DNA of 64,000 nt from an uncultured Dialister sp. (GTDB taxonomy: Bacteria; Bacillota; Negativicutes; Veillonellales; Dialisteraceae): positions 59,664 to 123,663 of the forward strand of contig CAKPQG010000005.1 of NCBI GenBank assembly GCA_934178345.1. Reading direction: 5' to 3'. Positions 35,721-44,512 of the stretch are shown here, piece by piece (within the stretch, counting starts at the first letter, position 1; every line of letters begins with the position of its first letter). Both the position numbers and the translations under genes were made by a program. A model generated the notes under the pieces. The model worked only from the letters and a program-made list of their open reading frames with translations, was not told the DNA's origin and did not search any database.

Positions 35721-37241
35721 TCAGTATTTTTCCGGATTCTTCTCGATCGCTTCCACCAGTCCATCAATGGTATAGACATCAGAAACGATCTCAGGGGTAA
35801 GGCAGTACTCGCGGCAGGTGTCAGCGGTGATTGGACCGATGCAGGCAAGGGTGACGCCTGCGAGCAGTTCTTTTTTGCCATCCACGAGTTTCATGAGATT
35901 ATGGACGGTGGACGAGCTGGTGAATGTAATGATATCGACTTCATGATTTGTCAGAAGAGATATCAGTTTGTCTTTATATGCGAGGTCCGGCGTGGTCGTG
36001 TAGGCTTCTGCCACATCGCAGATAGCACCCAAGGCTTCGATGCCTTCGGGAAGGATGTTTCTCGCTTCTTTCGCACGCGGCAGGAAAACTCGGTCACCTT
36101 TCTGTACCTGTTTTTTCATTTCTTCAAGCAGATCTTCGGCTTTGAATTTCTCCGGCACGCAGTCACAGGAAAGGCCGTATTTTCTAAGTTCTTTCGCCGT
36201 GACAGGTCCGATGGCTGCGAGCTTTGCATGTCCCAGCGCACGAACGTCTTTTCCCTGCTGGAAGAGACGGTCGAAGAAGCAGTTTACCCCATTCTGACTG
36301 GTAAAAACGATCCACTGGTAAGAGGAAATCTGTGCGATGCCCTTGTCGAGACCTGCATAGTCATCGGACGGAGCAGAAATGGAAATCGTCGGGATTTCTT
36401 CACAGAGCGCGCCTTTCGCATCGAGCACATGCACGAGCTTCGAAGCCTGGCTACGGGAACGGGTCACGACGATGCGTTTCCCAAAGAGCGGACGATTGTC
36501 AAACCAGTCCATGGTGCTTCGCAGGTTTACCACATCCCCTACAATGAAAACAGCCGGTGGCTTGATCCCAAGCTTCTTCACATCTTCTGCCGCTTTTTCA
36601 AGTGTCGTGGTGTAGGTCTCCTGATACGGGCGCGTTCCCCAGCGTACAAAGGCTGCCGGGGTCGTACCCGCGCGTCCGTACTTCATCAGCTGGGAGGCAA
36701 TCATCGCGGTATGGCCGACGCCCATCAGGAAAATCAGCGTATCGACACCGCCTGCCAGTTTATCCCAGTGAATGGAAGACTGGTCTTTCGTCGGGTCTTC
36801 ATGTCCGGTGATGACAGCGAAGGAGGCTGCCACGCCGCGATGTGTGACAGGAATGCCCGCATAGGCCGGCGCCGCGATGGCACTCGTGATACCGGGTACT
36901 TCTTCAAAAGGCACACCATGTGCGCGGAGTACTTCGATTTCTTCCCCGCCACGTCCGAAGACGAAGGGGTCACCGCCTTTGAGACGGGCCACGATCTTTC
37001 CTTCCTCCCCTTTTTCGGCGAGAAGTTCACTGATCTCATGCTGTTTCATGGTGTGACAGCCCGCTTTTTTGCCGACATAAATGTATTCGTGTCCGGGTTT
37101 CGCATATTTCAAAAGGCGAGGATCCGCCAAGTAATCACCGACGATCACATCGGCTTCTTCGAGGCAGCGCTTGCCCTTCAGCGTCAAAAGTTCCGGATCT
37201 CCCGGACCAGCTCCGATCAAATATACTTTCCCTTTTTTCAT
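35721..37241 (-). CDS. Fused uroporphyrinogen-III C-methyltransferase / uroporphyrinogen-III synthase
   Basis: A CobA-HemD fusion of 506 residues. Residues 1 to about 250 are the SAM-dependent methyltransferase: VYLIGAGPGDPELLTLKG, the RLKGGDPFVFGRGGEE loop and GIPVTHRG. Residues from about 255 form the HemD synthase with KRIVVTRSRSQAS and ITFTSSSTVHNL. One chain thus closes the tetrapyrrole ring and makes precorrin-2, directing flow to sirohaem and cobalamin. ATG 37241 follows GAGGAGATTTCT. The fusion is known in Firmicutes. It lies between hemC and hemB, with about 180 bases of noncoding DNA before it that hold family C-like sequence. Confidence 0.95.
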   Translation of the reverse strand: MKKGKVYLIGAGPGDPELLTLKGKRCLEEADVIVGDYLADPRLLKYAKPGHEYIYVGKKAGCHTMKQHEISELLAEKGEEGKIVARLKGGDPFVFGRGGEEIEVLRAHGVPFEEVPGITSAIAAPAYAGIPVTHRGVAASFAVITGHEDPTKDQSSIHWDKLAGGVDTLIFLMGVGHTAMIASQLMKYGRAGTTPAAFVRWGTRPYQETYTTTLEKAAEDVKKLGIKPPAVFIVGDVVNLRSTMDWFDNRPLFGKRIVVTRSRSQASKLVHVLDAKGALCEEIPTISISAPSDDYAGLDKGIAQISSYQWIVFTSQNGVNCFFDRLFQQGKDVRALGHAKLAAIGPVTAKELRKYGLSCDCVPEKFKAEDLLEEMKKQVQKGDRVFLPRAKEARNILPEGIEALGAICDVAEAYTTTPDLAYKDKLISLLTNHEVDIITFTSSSTVHNLMKLVDGKKELLAGVTLACIGPITADTCREYCLTPEIVSDVYTIDGLVEAIEKNPEKY

Positions 37242-37421
37242 AGAAATCTCCTCGTTTTCTTTAGTGGGTAGTTCTTGGTTAGATGAGGGGGCAGAAGTGA
37301 CGGGTGACTGAAATACCACAATCGCTCGCTATATATTCGGCGCATGCCCTCGCTCCTATGCAGCCCCCTATCAGGGACGCAGGAGCGCACCTCGCAGGCT
37401 CCTCGGATCTTGAACCCTTAT

Positions 37422-38348
37422 TTATATTTTCTGCATTTCCTCAAGCACTTCTCTTCCGCCGGCATCCAAAAGCTCTGCAGCCAGAGCCTTTCCGACAGAT
37501 ACGGCTTCAGAAACAGCAGCCGATTTCTCGCTGCGATAGAGTCTCTTTCCATCGGTGGAAGCGATAAAGGCATGGGCCTCGATGCCGCCATCTTTTGCTA
37601 CCGCATAGATGCCAGCCGGCACTTTGCAGTCCCCGCCGACTTTGGCAAGGAACGCACGCTCAGCGCTGATGCAGGATGCCACATCGCTGTCATGCAGGAA
37701 AGAAATCAAGTCCAGTGTCTCCTTGTCATCTGACCTGGCTTCGACCGCCATGACCCCCTGTCCTGCAGCCGGGATGCTTGTCTCTGTATCAATGAAAGAG
37801 CAGATGCGCTCGGCAAGGCCGAGACGTTTGAGCCCTGCTGCCGCAAGAATGATAGCGTCAAAGTCACCTTCATCCAGATGCCGGAGACGAGTCTGCACAT
37901 TGCCGCGCAGGGATCTGATTTCCAGATCCGGGCGCAGGTGCAGGAGCTGTGCCTGACGCCGGAGGCTCGATGTCCCCACCTTCGCATGGAGCGGAAGATC
38001 ATCCAGCGACTGGTATTTGTTCGATACGAAGGCGTCTCTGGGGTCTTCTCGCTTCGTGACTGCGGCGATGGTGAGCCCTTTCGGACATTCCGCTGTCATA
38101 TCCTTCAAAGAGTGGACAGCGATATCCGCCTTCCCTTCGAGCAGGATGACCTCAAGTTCTTTAATGAAAAGTCCTTTCCCTCCGATTTCAACCAGCGGAC
38201 GATCAAGGATCTGGTCTCCCTTCGTGGTGACAGGAAAGAGCTCGACAGTGAGCCCCGGATGTGCTTCTTCCAAAGCATGCGCAACGTATTTCGCCTGCCA
38301 GAGAGCCAGAAGGCTTTCTCTGGTCGCGATGGTGATTTTATTTTTCAA
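37422..38348 (-). CDS. hemC: Hydroxymethylbilane synthase (porphobilinogen deaminase)
   Basis: Polymerises four porphobilinogens into hydroxymethylbilane. The 308 residues have the family blocks ATRESLLALWQA, GGKGLFIKELE, VGTSSLRRQAQ and the dipyrromethane-cofactor cysteine C241 in GGDCKVPAG. I place the start at TTG 38348: AAAGGGGC lies about 7 bases upstream and the homologous N-terminus KNKITIATRES follows directly. The ATG at 38369 has no ribosome site. The start overlaps the 3' end of hemA by 11 bases, a sign of coupled translation. Confidence 0.93.
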   Translation of the reverse strand: MKNKITIATRESLLALWQAKYVAHALEEAHPGLTVELFPVTTKGDQILDRPLVEIGGKGLFIKELEVILLEGKADIAVHSLKDMTAECPKGLTIAAVTKREDPRDAFVSNKYQSLDDLPLHAKVGTSSLRRQAQLLHLRPDLEIRSLRGNVQTRLRHLDEGDFDAIILAAAGLKRLGLAERICSFIDTETSIPAAGQGVMAVEARSDDKETLDLISFLHDSDVASCISAERAFLAKVGGDCKVPAGIYAVAKDGGIEAHAFIASTDGKRLYRSEKSAAVSEAVSVGKALAAELLDAGGREVLEEMQKI

Positions 38349-39621
38349 GTGCCTGCCCCTTTCTGACATCCAGCTTGAAGAGACGGGTCACGGCTGACTT
38401 ATCCGCATCTTCCCACTTGGTTCCCGCGTGTTCATTGAGATGCATCATCGGTTCGCGAAGGATCTTGCGGACGATCATGCGTGTCATGTACTGCAGGACA
38501 CGCTTATCTTCCTCTGTCAGTCCATCGATCTTGGCAAAAATATGACGCAGCTCGCGCTGACGGATCTCCTCGGCTTTATCCGAAAGAGACACCATGACCG
38601 GACGCGTGGACAGATACGTGAAACGGTCCTCGATGGACTCTATCTCTTCCTCGATGATGCCCTTCGCACGCTCTGCCTCCCCTTCGCGGAAACGGATATT
38701 GCTCTCGACGATATCCTGCAGATCATCGATATTATAAAGCGTCACATGGCGGATGTCACCGACCGACGGCTCGATGTCGCATGGCACTGCGATATCGATA
38801 GCGACCAGCGGACGTGTCTTTCTCTTCATCATGAGGTTTCTGACATCCCATGCTTTTACGATGTACTGAGAGGCTCCGGTCGCTGTCACGATGATATCGA
38901 CATCTTCGGCATGCTGGAGTGCGCCTTTGAATGGCACTGCCTCGCCGTCTATCTTCTTGGCGAGTTCTTCTGCTTTCTCGACGTGGCGGTTTGTCACGAT
39001 GACCTTCTTGAGGCCTTTGCCCTGCAGGTTCTTCACCAGAAGCTCAGCTGCCTCGCCCGCCCCGAAGACCATGGCGGTGCGATCGTCCAAGCCACCCAGG
39101 ATCTTCTCAGCAAGTTTCACCGCTGCATAGCTGACAGATACCGCGCTGTAGGAGATCTGCGTCTCCGTCCGCACGCGCTTGCCCGTGCGGATGGCACGGT
39201 GAAAGAGGGTATTCAGGATGGTGCGGGTCGCTTTTTCTTCGAGCGCCATCGTGTACGCCGTCTTGATCTGATTCAGGATCTGGCTCTCTCCGATGACCAT
39301 GGAGTCCAGACCGGAGACCACTTCGAAAAGATGGCGGATGCAGGCTTCCCCTTCGAAATAGAAGAAATACTCATCCTTCGCTTCACTGTTTCCCGAGAGC
39401 GCCAAAAAGAAATCGTACAGTGTTTCCTTCGCTGTCTCATCCTCGAGTACCGCATAAATTTCTGTGCGGTTACAGGTGGAAAGCACGACGGCCTCCTTGA
39501 TCCCTTCCTGTTCATCCAGATGAATCAGTCCGCTTCTCGCACTGTCTGGCGAAATCGCAAACTGCTCACGAATATCTACCGGGACTGTCTTATGATTCAG
39601 CCCCAAAACGACCAATTGCAT
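38338..39621 (-). CDS. hemA: Glutamyl-tRNA reductase
   Basis: Reduces Glu-tRNA to glutamate-1-semialdehyde, the committed step of tetrapyrrole synthesis. The 427 residues contain the nucleophile C50 in LSTCNRTEIY, the substrate motif GESQILNQIK and the NADPH site VFGAGEAAELL. A C-terminal dimerisation domain follows. ATG 39621 is used with GAGGAGTG about 10 bases upstream; a GTG three codons earlier touches the ribosome site. The start lies inside the end of sirC (32-base overlap), and hemC overlaps its own end, so this operon is tightly packed at its front. Confidence 0.95.
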   Translation of the reverse strand: MQLVVLGLNHKTVPVDIREQFAISPDSARSGLIHLDEQEGIKEAVVLSTCNRTEIYAVLEDETAKETLYDFFLALSGNSEAKDEYFFYFEGEACIRHLFEVVSGLDSMVIGESQILNQIKTAYTMALEEKATRTILNTLFHRAIRTGKRVRTETQISYSAVSVSYAAVKLAEKILGGLDDRTAMVFGAGEAAELLVKNLQGKGLKKVIVTNRHVEKAEELAKKIDGEAVPFKGALQHAEDVDIIVTATGASQYIVKAWDVRNLMMKRKTRPLVAIDIAVPCDIEPSVGDIRHVTLYNIDDLQDIVESNIRFREGEAERAKGIIEEEIESIEDRFTYLSTRPVMVSLSDKAEEIRQRELRHIFAKIDGLTEEDKRVLQYMTRMIVRKILREPMMHLNEHAGTKWEDADKSAVTRLFKLDVRKGQALEK

Positions 39622-40228
39622 GACGTACACACTCCTCTGCTTCGTCTAATTTTCCCTGCATCACCAGATGCATAATATCTTCCGTAAAAACAGCTCTCCA
39701 GAAGGCTTCCCTGGCCTCGCTGGTACTGATTCTTTCTTTCATTTCCACTCTCATCTTTCCCACCCGGTCCAGCCACAGGCCAAAGCCCTCGGGGATTTTC
39801 GCGGAAAGCCACTCTTTCATGTACCGCGCCATCGCAGGCGAGCGGCCATTCGTAGAAACGGTGATCTGGATCCCTCCCGCATCAAAAGCAGCCGGCAGTG
39901 AGCAATTCCCCAGCGGAGGAAAATCTGCAGCATTATAAAGGAAATGGCTCCTCTTCGATGCCTGATGCACCGCCTCTGCCACTTCCCTCACGCCACAGGC
40001 CGTCACCACCAGCCCATAGGGGGATAGATCGTCACCAGAGAAAAGATGCTTTTCCCAGTGCACCTTTTCTGCTTCGGCAAGCGCCGCGATGTCAGAAACG
40101 ACTTCCGGCGCAAGGATGGTCACGTCTGCTCCCTCTGCGATTAACTTTTTCACCTTTCGAAGAGCTACATGGCCGCCGCCGATGACCAGCGCGCGAAGGC
40201 CCTCCGCTTTGAGATTCACAGGATACAA
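39590..40228 (-). CDS. Precorrin-2 dehydrogenase (SirC/CysG N-terminal type)
   Basis: Oxidises precorrin-2 to sirohydrochlorin with NAD. The Rossmann motif ALVIGGGHVALRKVKKL lies near residues 13-29; NAADFPPLGNCSLPA and VSTNGRSPAMAR are also family hallmarks. The 212-residue length fits the single-function enzyme; no ferrochelatase partner is seen. The best start is TTG 40228, 7 bases from GAGGAG; another TTG upstream lies before that site. It heads the hem operon, with its promoter at 40321-40349 inside the csoR terminator region. Confidence 0.9.
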   Translation of the reverse strand: MYPVNLKAEGLRALVIGGGHVALRKVKKLIAEGADVTILAPEVVSDIAALAEAEKVHWEKHLFSGDDLSPYGLVVTACGVREVAEAVHQASKRSHFLYNAADFPPLGNCSLPAAFDAGGIQITVSTNGRSPAMARYMKEWLSAKIPEGFGLWLDRVGKMRVEMKERISTSEAREAFWRAVFTEDIMHLVMQGKLDEAEECVRHAIGRFGAES

Positions 40229-40320
40229 AAATACTCTCCTCGCAATACTAAACAAGCACCGGCTCCCGTTTGCTCTGATTCATAAAAATGATGACAAATG
40301 TCCGGATACCAGTACTTTAA

Positions 40321-40349
40321 ATTATACAGCAAAAAGATAGCAGTCACAA
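40321..40349 (-). promoter_or_regulatory. sirC-hem operon promoter
   Basis: TTGTGA (40349-40344), 17 bases, TATAAT (40326-40321) on the minus strand, directly after the csoR terminator. Confidence 0.78.
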
Positions 40350-40350
40350 T

Positions 40351-40383
40351 AAAACAAGCCCATTAGAATCTAAGGCTTGTTTT
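40351..40383 (-). terminator. csoR terminator
   Basis: AAAACAAGCC (40351-40360) and GGCTTGTTTT (40374-40383) form a 10-bp stem with a 13-base loop and A/T flanks; it may work in both directions. Confidence 0.8.
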
Positions 40384-40427
40384 ATTGCGCTTTATTATAA
40401 TATATTTGCCTTCGCCTTCATTTTTGA

Positions 40428-40703
40428 TTACACAATATTAGAAAACCGTTCTACTGCTTTGGCAAATCGAGCGATCGTCTCTTCTGCATCACCGTGCTCG
40501 ATACCGTCTCGCACGCAGTGCTGGAGATGCCCTTCAAGAATGATCTGCCCCACCTTGTGCAGGGCAGACTTTGCCGCATTCACCTGTGTAATGACATCCT
40601 CACAGGGGATATCTTCTTCGATCATACGGTCAATCGCCTGCACCTGACCGATGATTTTTCTAAGACGGCGATGCAGATTTTCTTCATCCATACATTGTTT
40701 CAT
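40428..40703 (-). CDS. csoR: CsoR-family metal-sensing repressor
   Basis: A DUF156 all-helical repressor of 91 residues. The sensor residues C34, H59 and C63 have the C-H-C spacing of copper(I)-sensing CsoR, and LHRRLRKIIGQVQAIDRMIEE is the DNA-facing helix. The ATG at 40703 has no strong ribosome site. No copper transporter gene adjoins, so the regulated target is unknown. The gene lies just upstream of the sirC promoter in the same direction, and the two are separated by a terminator. A nickel or formaldehyde sensor (RcnR/FrmR) is less likely because the C-H-C set is intact. Confidence 0.88.
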   Translation of the reverse strand: MKQCMDEENLHRRLRKIIGQVQAIDRMIEEDIPCEDVITQVNAAKSALHKVGQIILEGHLQHCVRDGIEHGDAEETIARFAKAVERFSNIV

Positions 40704-40831
40704 TTGTTTTACCTCATATATGATAAGTAGCTAGTGACTAGTGACTTGTGACTAGGAGACTCTCTCGTATCGTCATTCGAGCAGCGCTTTCATTCCGGGT
40801 CAAGGGCGGCACATCCTACGGGCCAACCCTC

Positions 40832-41596
40832 TCATTTCCCCAATACCATACTTTTCACCGGTTCAAAGCTCTTTCTATGAATCGGCGTGATGCCCAGGGT
40901 CTTAAGCGCTGCGATATGCTCGGCGGTGCCATAGCCTTTATTTTGAGCAAAACCATAGCCCGGATACTGCCTGTCATACTCATCCATCAGGTGATCACGA
41001 TACACCTTTGCTACGATGGAAGCTGCCGCGACAGAGGCGCTCTTCGCATCTCCGTGGATCAAGGATTCCGTCGGACAGTGGAAATGAAGCGGCATCGCAT
41101 CGACAATGACTGCCTCCGGCCTGACAGTCAGATTCTTCACGGCCTGATACATCGCCATCATCGTTGCCTCATAGATATTGACTGCATCGATTTCCTCCGG
41201 CGGAAGACTGACGACAGAGACGTCCACCGCGCTCTCATAAATCTTCGCCGCGATCTCTTCACGGTGTTTCGGCGTGACCTTCTTCGAGTCATTGAGTCCC
41301 GCGCAGAACCAGTGCGGCGGAAGAATGACTGCCGCAACCGTTACCGGGCCAGCGAGCGGCCCCCTGCCCACCTCATCGATCCCGACGATATGTATCAGTC
41401 CTTTTTGATAGAAACGGCTTTCCACATCATACATGGACTCCACGCGGAGACGCTCCCTGCTCTCGCGCTCGAGACGCTTCATATAGGAAGCGACGAGGGT
41501 CTTCACGCCCTTTCTCTCATCAGAAAGGATTTCCTGCAAAAGCTCTTCTTCGACATCGTCCTGCGAAAGGATGGTACGGATTTCAGAAATGGTCAT
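40832..41596 (-). CDS. rnhB: Ribonuclease HII
   Basis: Removes ribonucleotides and RNA primers from DNA. The 254 residues include an N-terminal helical extension of about 70 residues, as in other Firmicutes. The catalytic core opens with GIDEVGRGPLAGP (D74, E75); LNDSKKVTPK and AASIVAKVYRDHLM carry further active-site residues. It follows rbgA on the same strand, an order common in Firmicutes, but about 200 bases separate them. Immediately downstream lie short GTGACT repeats and no clear hairpin. Confidence 0.95.
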   Translation of the reverse strand: MTISEIRTILSQDDVEEELLQEILSDERKGVKTLVASYMKRLERESRERLRVESMYDVESRFYQKGLIHIVGIDEVGRGPLAGPVTVAAVILPPHWFCAGLNDSKKVTPKHREEIAAKIYESAVDVSVVSLPPEEIDAVNIYEATMMAMYQAVKNLTVRPEAVIVDAMPLHFHCPTESLIHGDAKSASVAAASIVAKVYRDHLMDEYDRQYPGYGFAQNKGYGTAEHIAALKTLGITPIHRKSFEPVKSMVLGK

Positions 41597-41793
41597 AGTG
41601 CCTCACATGATTTTGTACTACGATAGAGAAAAACAGCCGTCAAAATGGGCTGGCAGGTTCATACGATCCTGCAGGTTCTGCGGGAAAAGTGCAGCGCAAA
41701 ATAAGAATACATCGCCGTGGAATTTTTCATCAACAAAACACATTTTCCCAAAAATAGAAACCGCAGTGAACCATCGGAGCCTTCTTCCTTCCA

Positions 41794-42645
41794 TTATTTT
41801 TCCGGAAGCGGATCCAGCGTCAGCTTCCCGAGCTTCCCGCTTCGAAAATCACGGAGGACCACCATTTCTGCGCGATCATAGTCGATGGCCCCGCCGGGAA
41901 GAAGACAGCCTCTTCTCCTTCCGGCCGCCTCCAGAAGCAGCTGCGGATCCTGATGGACATCTTCGATATTGTACTTTTCCTGCAAAACCCAAGGTGCCGT
42001 TTCAGCCAGAGAAGCGAGCAGCTCCGAGACGACTTCATCGGCATTAAATACATCGCCTGCAATCGCACCTGTTGCCGCCAGCCTGAGCGCTGCGACCTGA
42101 TCATCAAATTTCGGCCAAAGTACCCCCGGTGTATCCAGCAGATCAAGCCCTTCAGAGAGGCGCACCCACTGTTTGCCTCGGGTATGTCCCGGAGTATTCG
42201 CCGTGCGTGTCGCTGCCGTCCCTGCGAGGAAATTGATCAGCGTAGATTTCCCCACATTCGGGATACCAAGGATCATGAGACGTACCGAGCGGCTCTTGAT
42301 GCCGCGTTTCCGCCACTTCGCCAGCATCGGCTCTGCCGTCTCACGGATCAGTGCCAGCAGCTTCTTCTTATTCTTACTGTTCCCGACGCTCATGGGTACG
42401 ACAGGGATATTTTTCTTCTGATAGTAGGAAATCCACCGGTCCGTCGCTTTCGGATCCGCCAGATCCGCTTTATTCAGTATGACGATCCGAGGCTTTCCCT
42501 GCACCAGCTCTTCCACCATGGGGTTCGCACTCGACATCGGAATGCGGGCGTCCAAGAGTTCGGCTACGACATCCACTGCCTTTAGATGACTTTCGATCAT
42601 CCGCTTCGTCTTGGTCATATGACCGGGGAACCATTGAATTAACAT
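41794..42645 (-). CDS. rbgA: Ribosome biogenesis GTPase RbgA (YlqF)
   Basis: Circularly permuted GTPase for late assembly of the 50S subunit. In sequence order the motifs are G4 ILNKADLAD, then G1 GIPNVGKSTLINFL, then G3 LLDTPGVLWP, which proves the permutation. The 283 residues include the C-terminal RNA-binding domain. The opening IQWFPGHMTKTKRMI is typical. ATG 42645 is preceded by GGGAGGTGCGT; a GTG two codons earlier overlaps that site. Likely organised with rnhB downstream. Confidence 0.95.
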   Translation of the reverse strand: MLIQWFPGHMTKTKRMIESHLKAVDVVAELLDARIPMSSANPMVEELVQGKPRIVILNKADLADPKATDRWISYYQKKNIPVVPMSVGNSKNKKKLLALIRETAEPMLAKWRKRGIKSRSVRLMILGIPNVGKSTLINFLAGTAATRTANTPGHTRGKQWVRLSEGLDLLDTPGVLWPKFDDQVAALRLAATGAIAGDVFNADEVVSELLASLAETAPWVLQEKYNIEDVHQDPQLLLEAAGRRRGCLLPGGAIDYDRAEMVVLRDFRSGKLGKLTLDPLPEK

Positions 42646-42708
42646 ACGCACCTCCCGGATACCATACAGGGTATCCTGATAATGGTTCTATTTTAACATA
42701 AACGGGAG

Positions 42709-42750
42709 GTTTGGGAAACGCCGATTCCATCGTGATCCGATTTACTCCCC
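42709..42750. repeat. Family A-like fragment
   Basis: GGGAAACGCCGATTCCATCG and a following CGATTTACTCCCCTA resemble a diverged family A end. Confidence 0.5.
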
Positions 42751-42751
42751 T

Positions 42752-42806
42752 AAAAAACGGCTCAGGAAAGACTGATGCATCACCGAATCAGACTTTCCCT
42801 GAGCCG
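42752..42806 (-). terminator. tmk terminator
   Basis: CGGCTCAGGAAAGACTGAT and its near inverse ATCAGACTTTCCCTGAGCCG form a long hairpin; T6 follows on the minus strand. The inner CTGAT/ATCAG recalls family A ends. Confidence 0.85.
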
Positions 42807-42821
42807 CCGCCTTTTCATCTT

Positions 42822-43502
42822 TTATTTCATAGGATTCATTGCCTTTTCTACCGCTTCATCCACATCACGCCCGATATCCGCGACACTTCGAAGCGCCCCT
42901 TCTTTCACGCATGGGATGCGCTCCCAGCCGTACAAGCGTACCAGTGCCTGATAGGCATCATGGCATTTCCGAAGATAGTCCAAATGCTGCTCATGGATAT
43001 CCATCGAGCCGCCCTCGGCAGCTCTCGCCTTTACCAGCGCTTCAGATATCCCAAGAGGGATATCTAAAAGGATGACCAGATCCGGGCGCGGGAGCTCCAG
43101 CTCTTCGTACTCTGTCTTTTCCAGCCAAGAAAGGAACTGCATCCGCTCTTCCTCGTCATCATACTTTGTCATCTGATGGACCATATTGCTTGTGGTGTAG
43201 CGATCGGCAATAATGATGCCGCCTTTCTCATAGAAATCCTTCCACTTCATGCGATAAGAGGCGAAACGATCGACCGCATAGAAAAGAGAAGCGGCATATG
43301 GATTCACATCGCCGGGATCCGATCCGAAGTCTCCCTTGAGATACATTTTCACGAGAGCGGATGAGTCGCTCTCGTAGTCAGGAAAGGAAATGTGCATGAC
43401 ATCCTTCCCGACTTCTCTCAGTTTCTTTTCCAAAAGGGCAGACTGGGTCGCCTTTCCGCTGCCGTCAATGCCTTCTAATACAATCAATTTACCATGTGTC
43501 AT
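42822..43502 (-). CDS. tmk: Thymidylate kinase
   Basis: Phosphorylates dTMP to dTDP. The 226 residues have P-loop LEGIDGSGKATQ (about 9-20), the FPDYES substrate motif, ADRYTTSNMVHQ, and LVILLDIPLGISEAL. The length and the mid-chain insertion fit a thymidylate-kinase-like branch somewhat longer than the Bacillus enzyme. It sits alone: repeat A4 lies upstream of it and a terminator right after it. In many Firmicutes tmk neighbours holB; that is not the case here. Confidence 0.93.
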   Translation of the reverse strand: MTHGKLIVLEGIDGSGKATQSALLEKKLREVGKDVMHISFPDYESDSSALVKMYLKGDFGSDPGDVNPYAASLFYAVDRFASYRMKWKDFYEKGGIIIADRYTTSNMVHQMTKYDDEEERMQFLSWLEKTEYEELELPRPDLVILLDIPLGISEALVKARAAEGGSMDIHEQHLDYLRKCHDAYQALVRLYGWERIPCVKEGALRSVADIGRDVDEAVEKAMNPMK

Positions 43503-43564
43503 AGTGATATCCTTTATTATTTGGTTTATAGTAATCAGGAATCGGGATTAGGAGTGACTGGTGA

Positions 43565-43731
43565 TTAAGGAAACACTGATTAAATCGTTGTCTGATTTCA
43601 TTCTTGGATTTTTATGCAGAGCAAGGAATCATCTGACGCGAATAGCGAGCTATTTACGGAAGATGATGACGAAGCTATGTATAAAGGTCCATATGAAATC
43701 CGGCTCTGCGATTGAATCAGCGTTTCCTTAA
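43565..43731. repeat. Family A palindromic element, full copy A4 (inverted)
   Basis: The element is 167 bp, in the opposite orientation to A1 and A2. The core reads GCGAATAGCGAGCTATTT; AATCATCT pairs with AGATGAT, and TTATGCAGAGC faces GCTATGTATAA. It lies 62 bases upstream of the tmk start. Confidence 0.9.
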
Positions 43732-43733
43732 AT

Positions 43734-43890
43734 ACCACCATCGTCCATCGCCATTATTTATACTCCGCGGCGCTTCTAATTGTTATTCGCCGCCCCACCA
43801 TTTCTAATTCCTCATTCAAGCGGAGCTTTCACCCGCAATCAAGGGATGGCACGCCCCAAGGGCTACACCTATTCCCCATTTTCCCATTTT
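43734..43890. repeat. Family C mosaic
   Basis: TTTATACTCCGCGGCGCTTC, ATTCGCCGCCCCACC, then AATCAAGGGATGGCACGCCC and CAAGGGCTACACC. The same order recurs at 45745. Confidence 0.7.
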
Positions 43891-43894
43891 CCCG

Positions 43895-43928
43895 CGAAAA
43901 AAGCAACAGCGCGAGGCTGTTGCTTTTC
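43895..43928 (-). terminator. glmU-prs-pth region terminator (after pth)
   Basis: AAGCAACAGC GCGAG GCTGTTGCTT (43901-43910 with 43916-43925), with T6 following on the minus strand, 12 bases beyond the pth stop. Confidence 0.87.
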
Positions 43929-43939
43929 ATTCGCTATTC

Positions 43940-44512
43940 CTATTTCTTCTTTTTCGGGTTGAACGCATTCATCGCGTGATCGACACCGTGCGCCAAGGCA
44001 TCCTCAATGGAGTCAGCCGTATGGACTTTGGCAGTCTCGATGAGTTCTACATCCTCCCCATAAGGGCGCTGCAGGACATGCTCGATGACGGTGCGCCCGT
44101 CCTTCGGATGGCCTACACCGATACGGAAGCGATTGAATGCCTCGCTCCCAAGGCAGGCAATGAGGGACTTGATCCCATTATGCCCGCCTGCCGATCCCTT
44201 CTTACGGATGCGCGTCTTTCCCGGCGGCAGGTCAAGGTCATCGCAGACGATGAAAATATCATCCAGATCTACCTTGTAGTACTTCGCGATCGCTCCAACG
44301 GCTTCGCCGGAAAGGTTCATATACGTCAGCGGCTTCACAAGAAGGACTTTTTCCCCGCCCACGATGACGGTGGCAATGTCGGCTTTCATATCCTTCTTCC
44401 AGCCGGCGACCTTCCAGCGATCTGCCAGAATGTCGATCACATCGAAGCCCATGTTATGCCGTGTGTGCTCATATTCCTTTCCCGGATTTCCCAGGCCTGC
44501 AATGATTTTCAT
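43940..44512 (-). CDS. pth: Peptidyl-tRNA hydrolase
   Basis: Recycles tRNA from peptidyl-tRNA released by stalled ribosomes. The 190 residues start MKIIAGLGNPGKEYEHTRHN, with the catalytic His in HTRHNMGF, followed by PLTYMNLSG and CDDLDLPPGKTRIR and GSAGGHNGIKS. The ATG at 44512 overlaps the prs stop by one base (TAATG), so translation is probably coupled. It ends in a lysine-rich tail and a strong terminator. Confidence 0.96.
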   Translation of the reverse strand: MKIIAGLGNPGKEYEHTRHNMGFDVIDILADRWKVAGWKKDMKADIATVIVGGEKVLLVKPLTYMNLSGEAVGAIAKYYKVDLDDIFIVCDDLDLPPGKTRIRKKGSAGGHNGIKSLIACLGSEAFNRFRIGVGHPKDGRTVIEHVLQRPYGEDVELIETAKVHTADSIEDALAHGVDHAMNAFNPKKKK

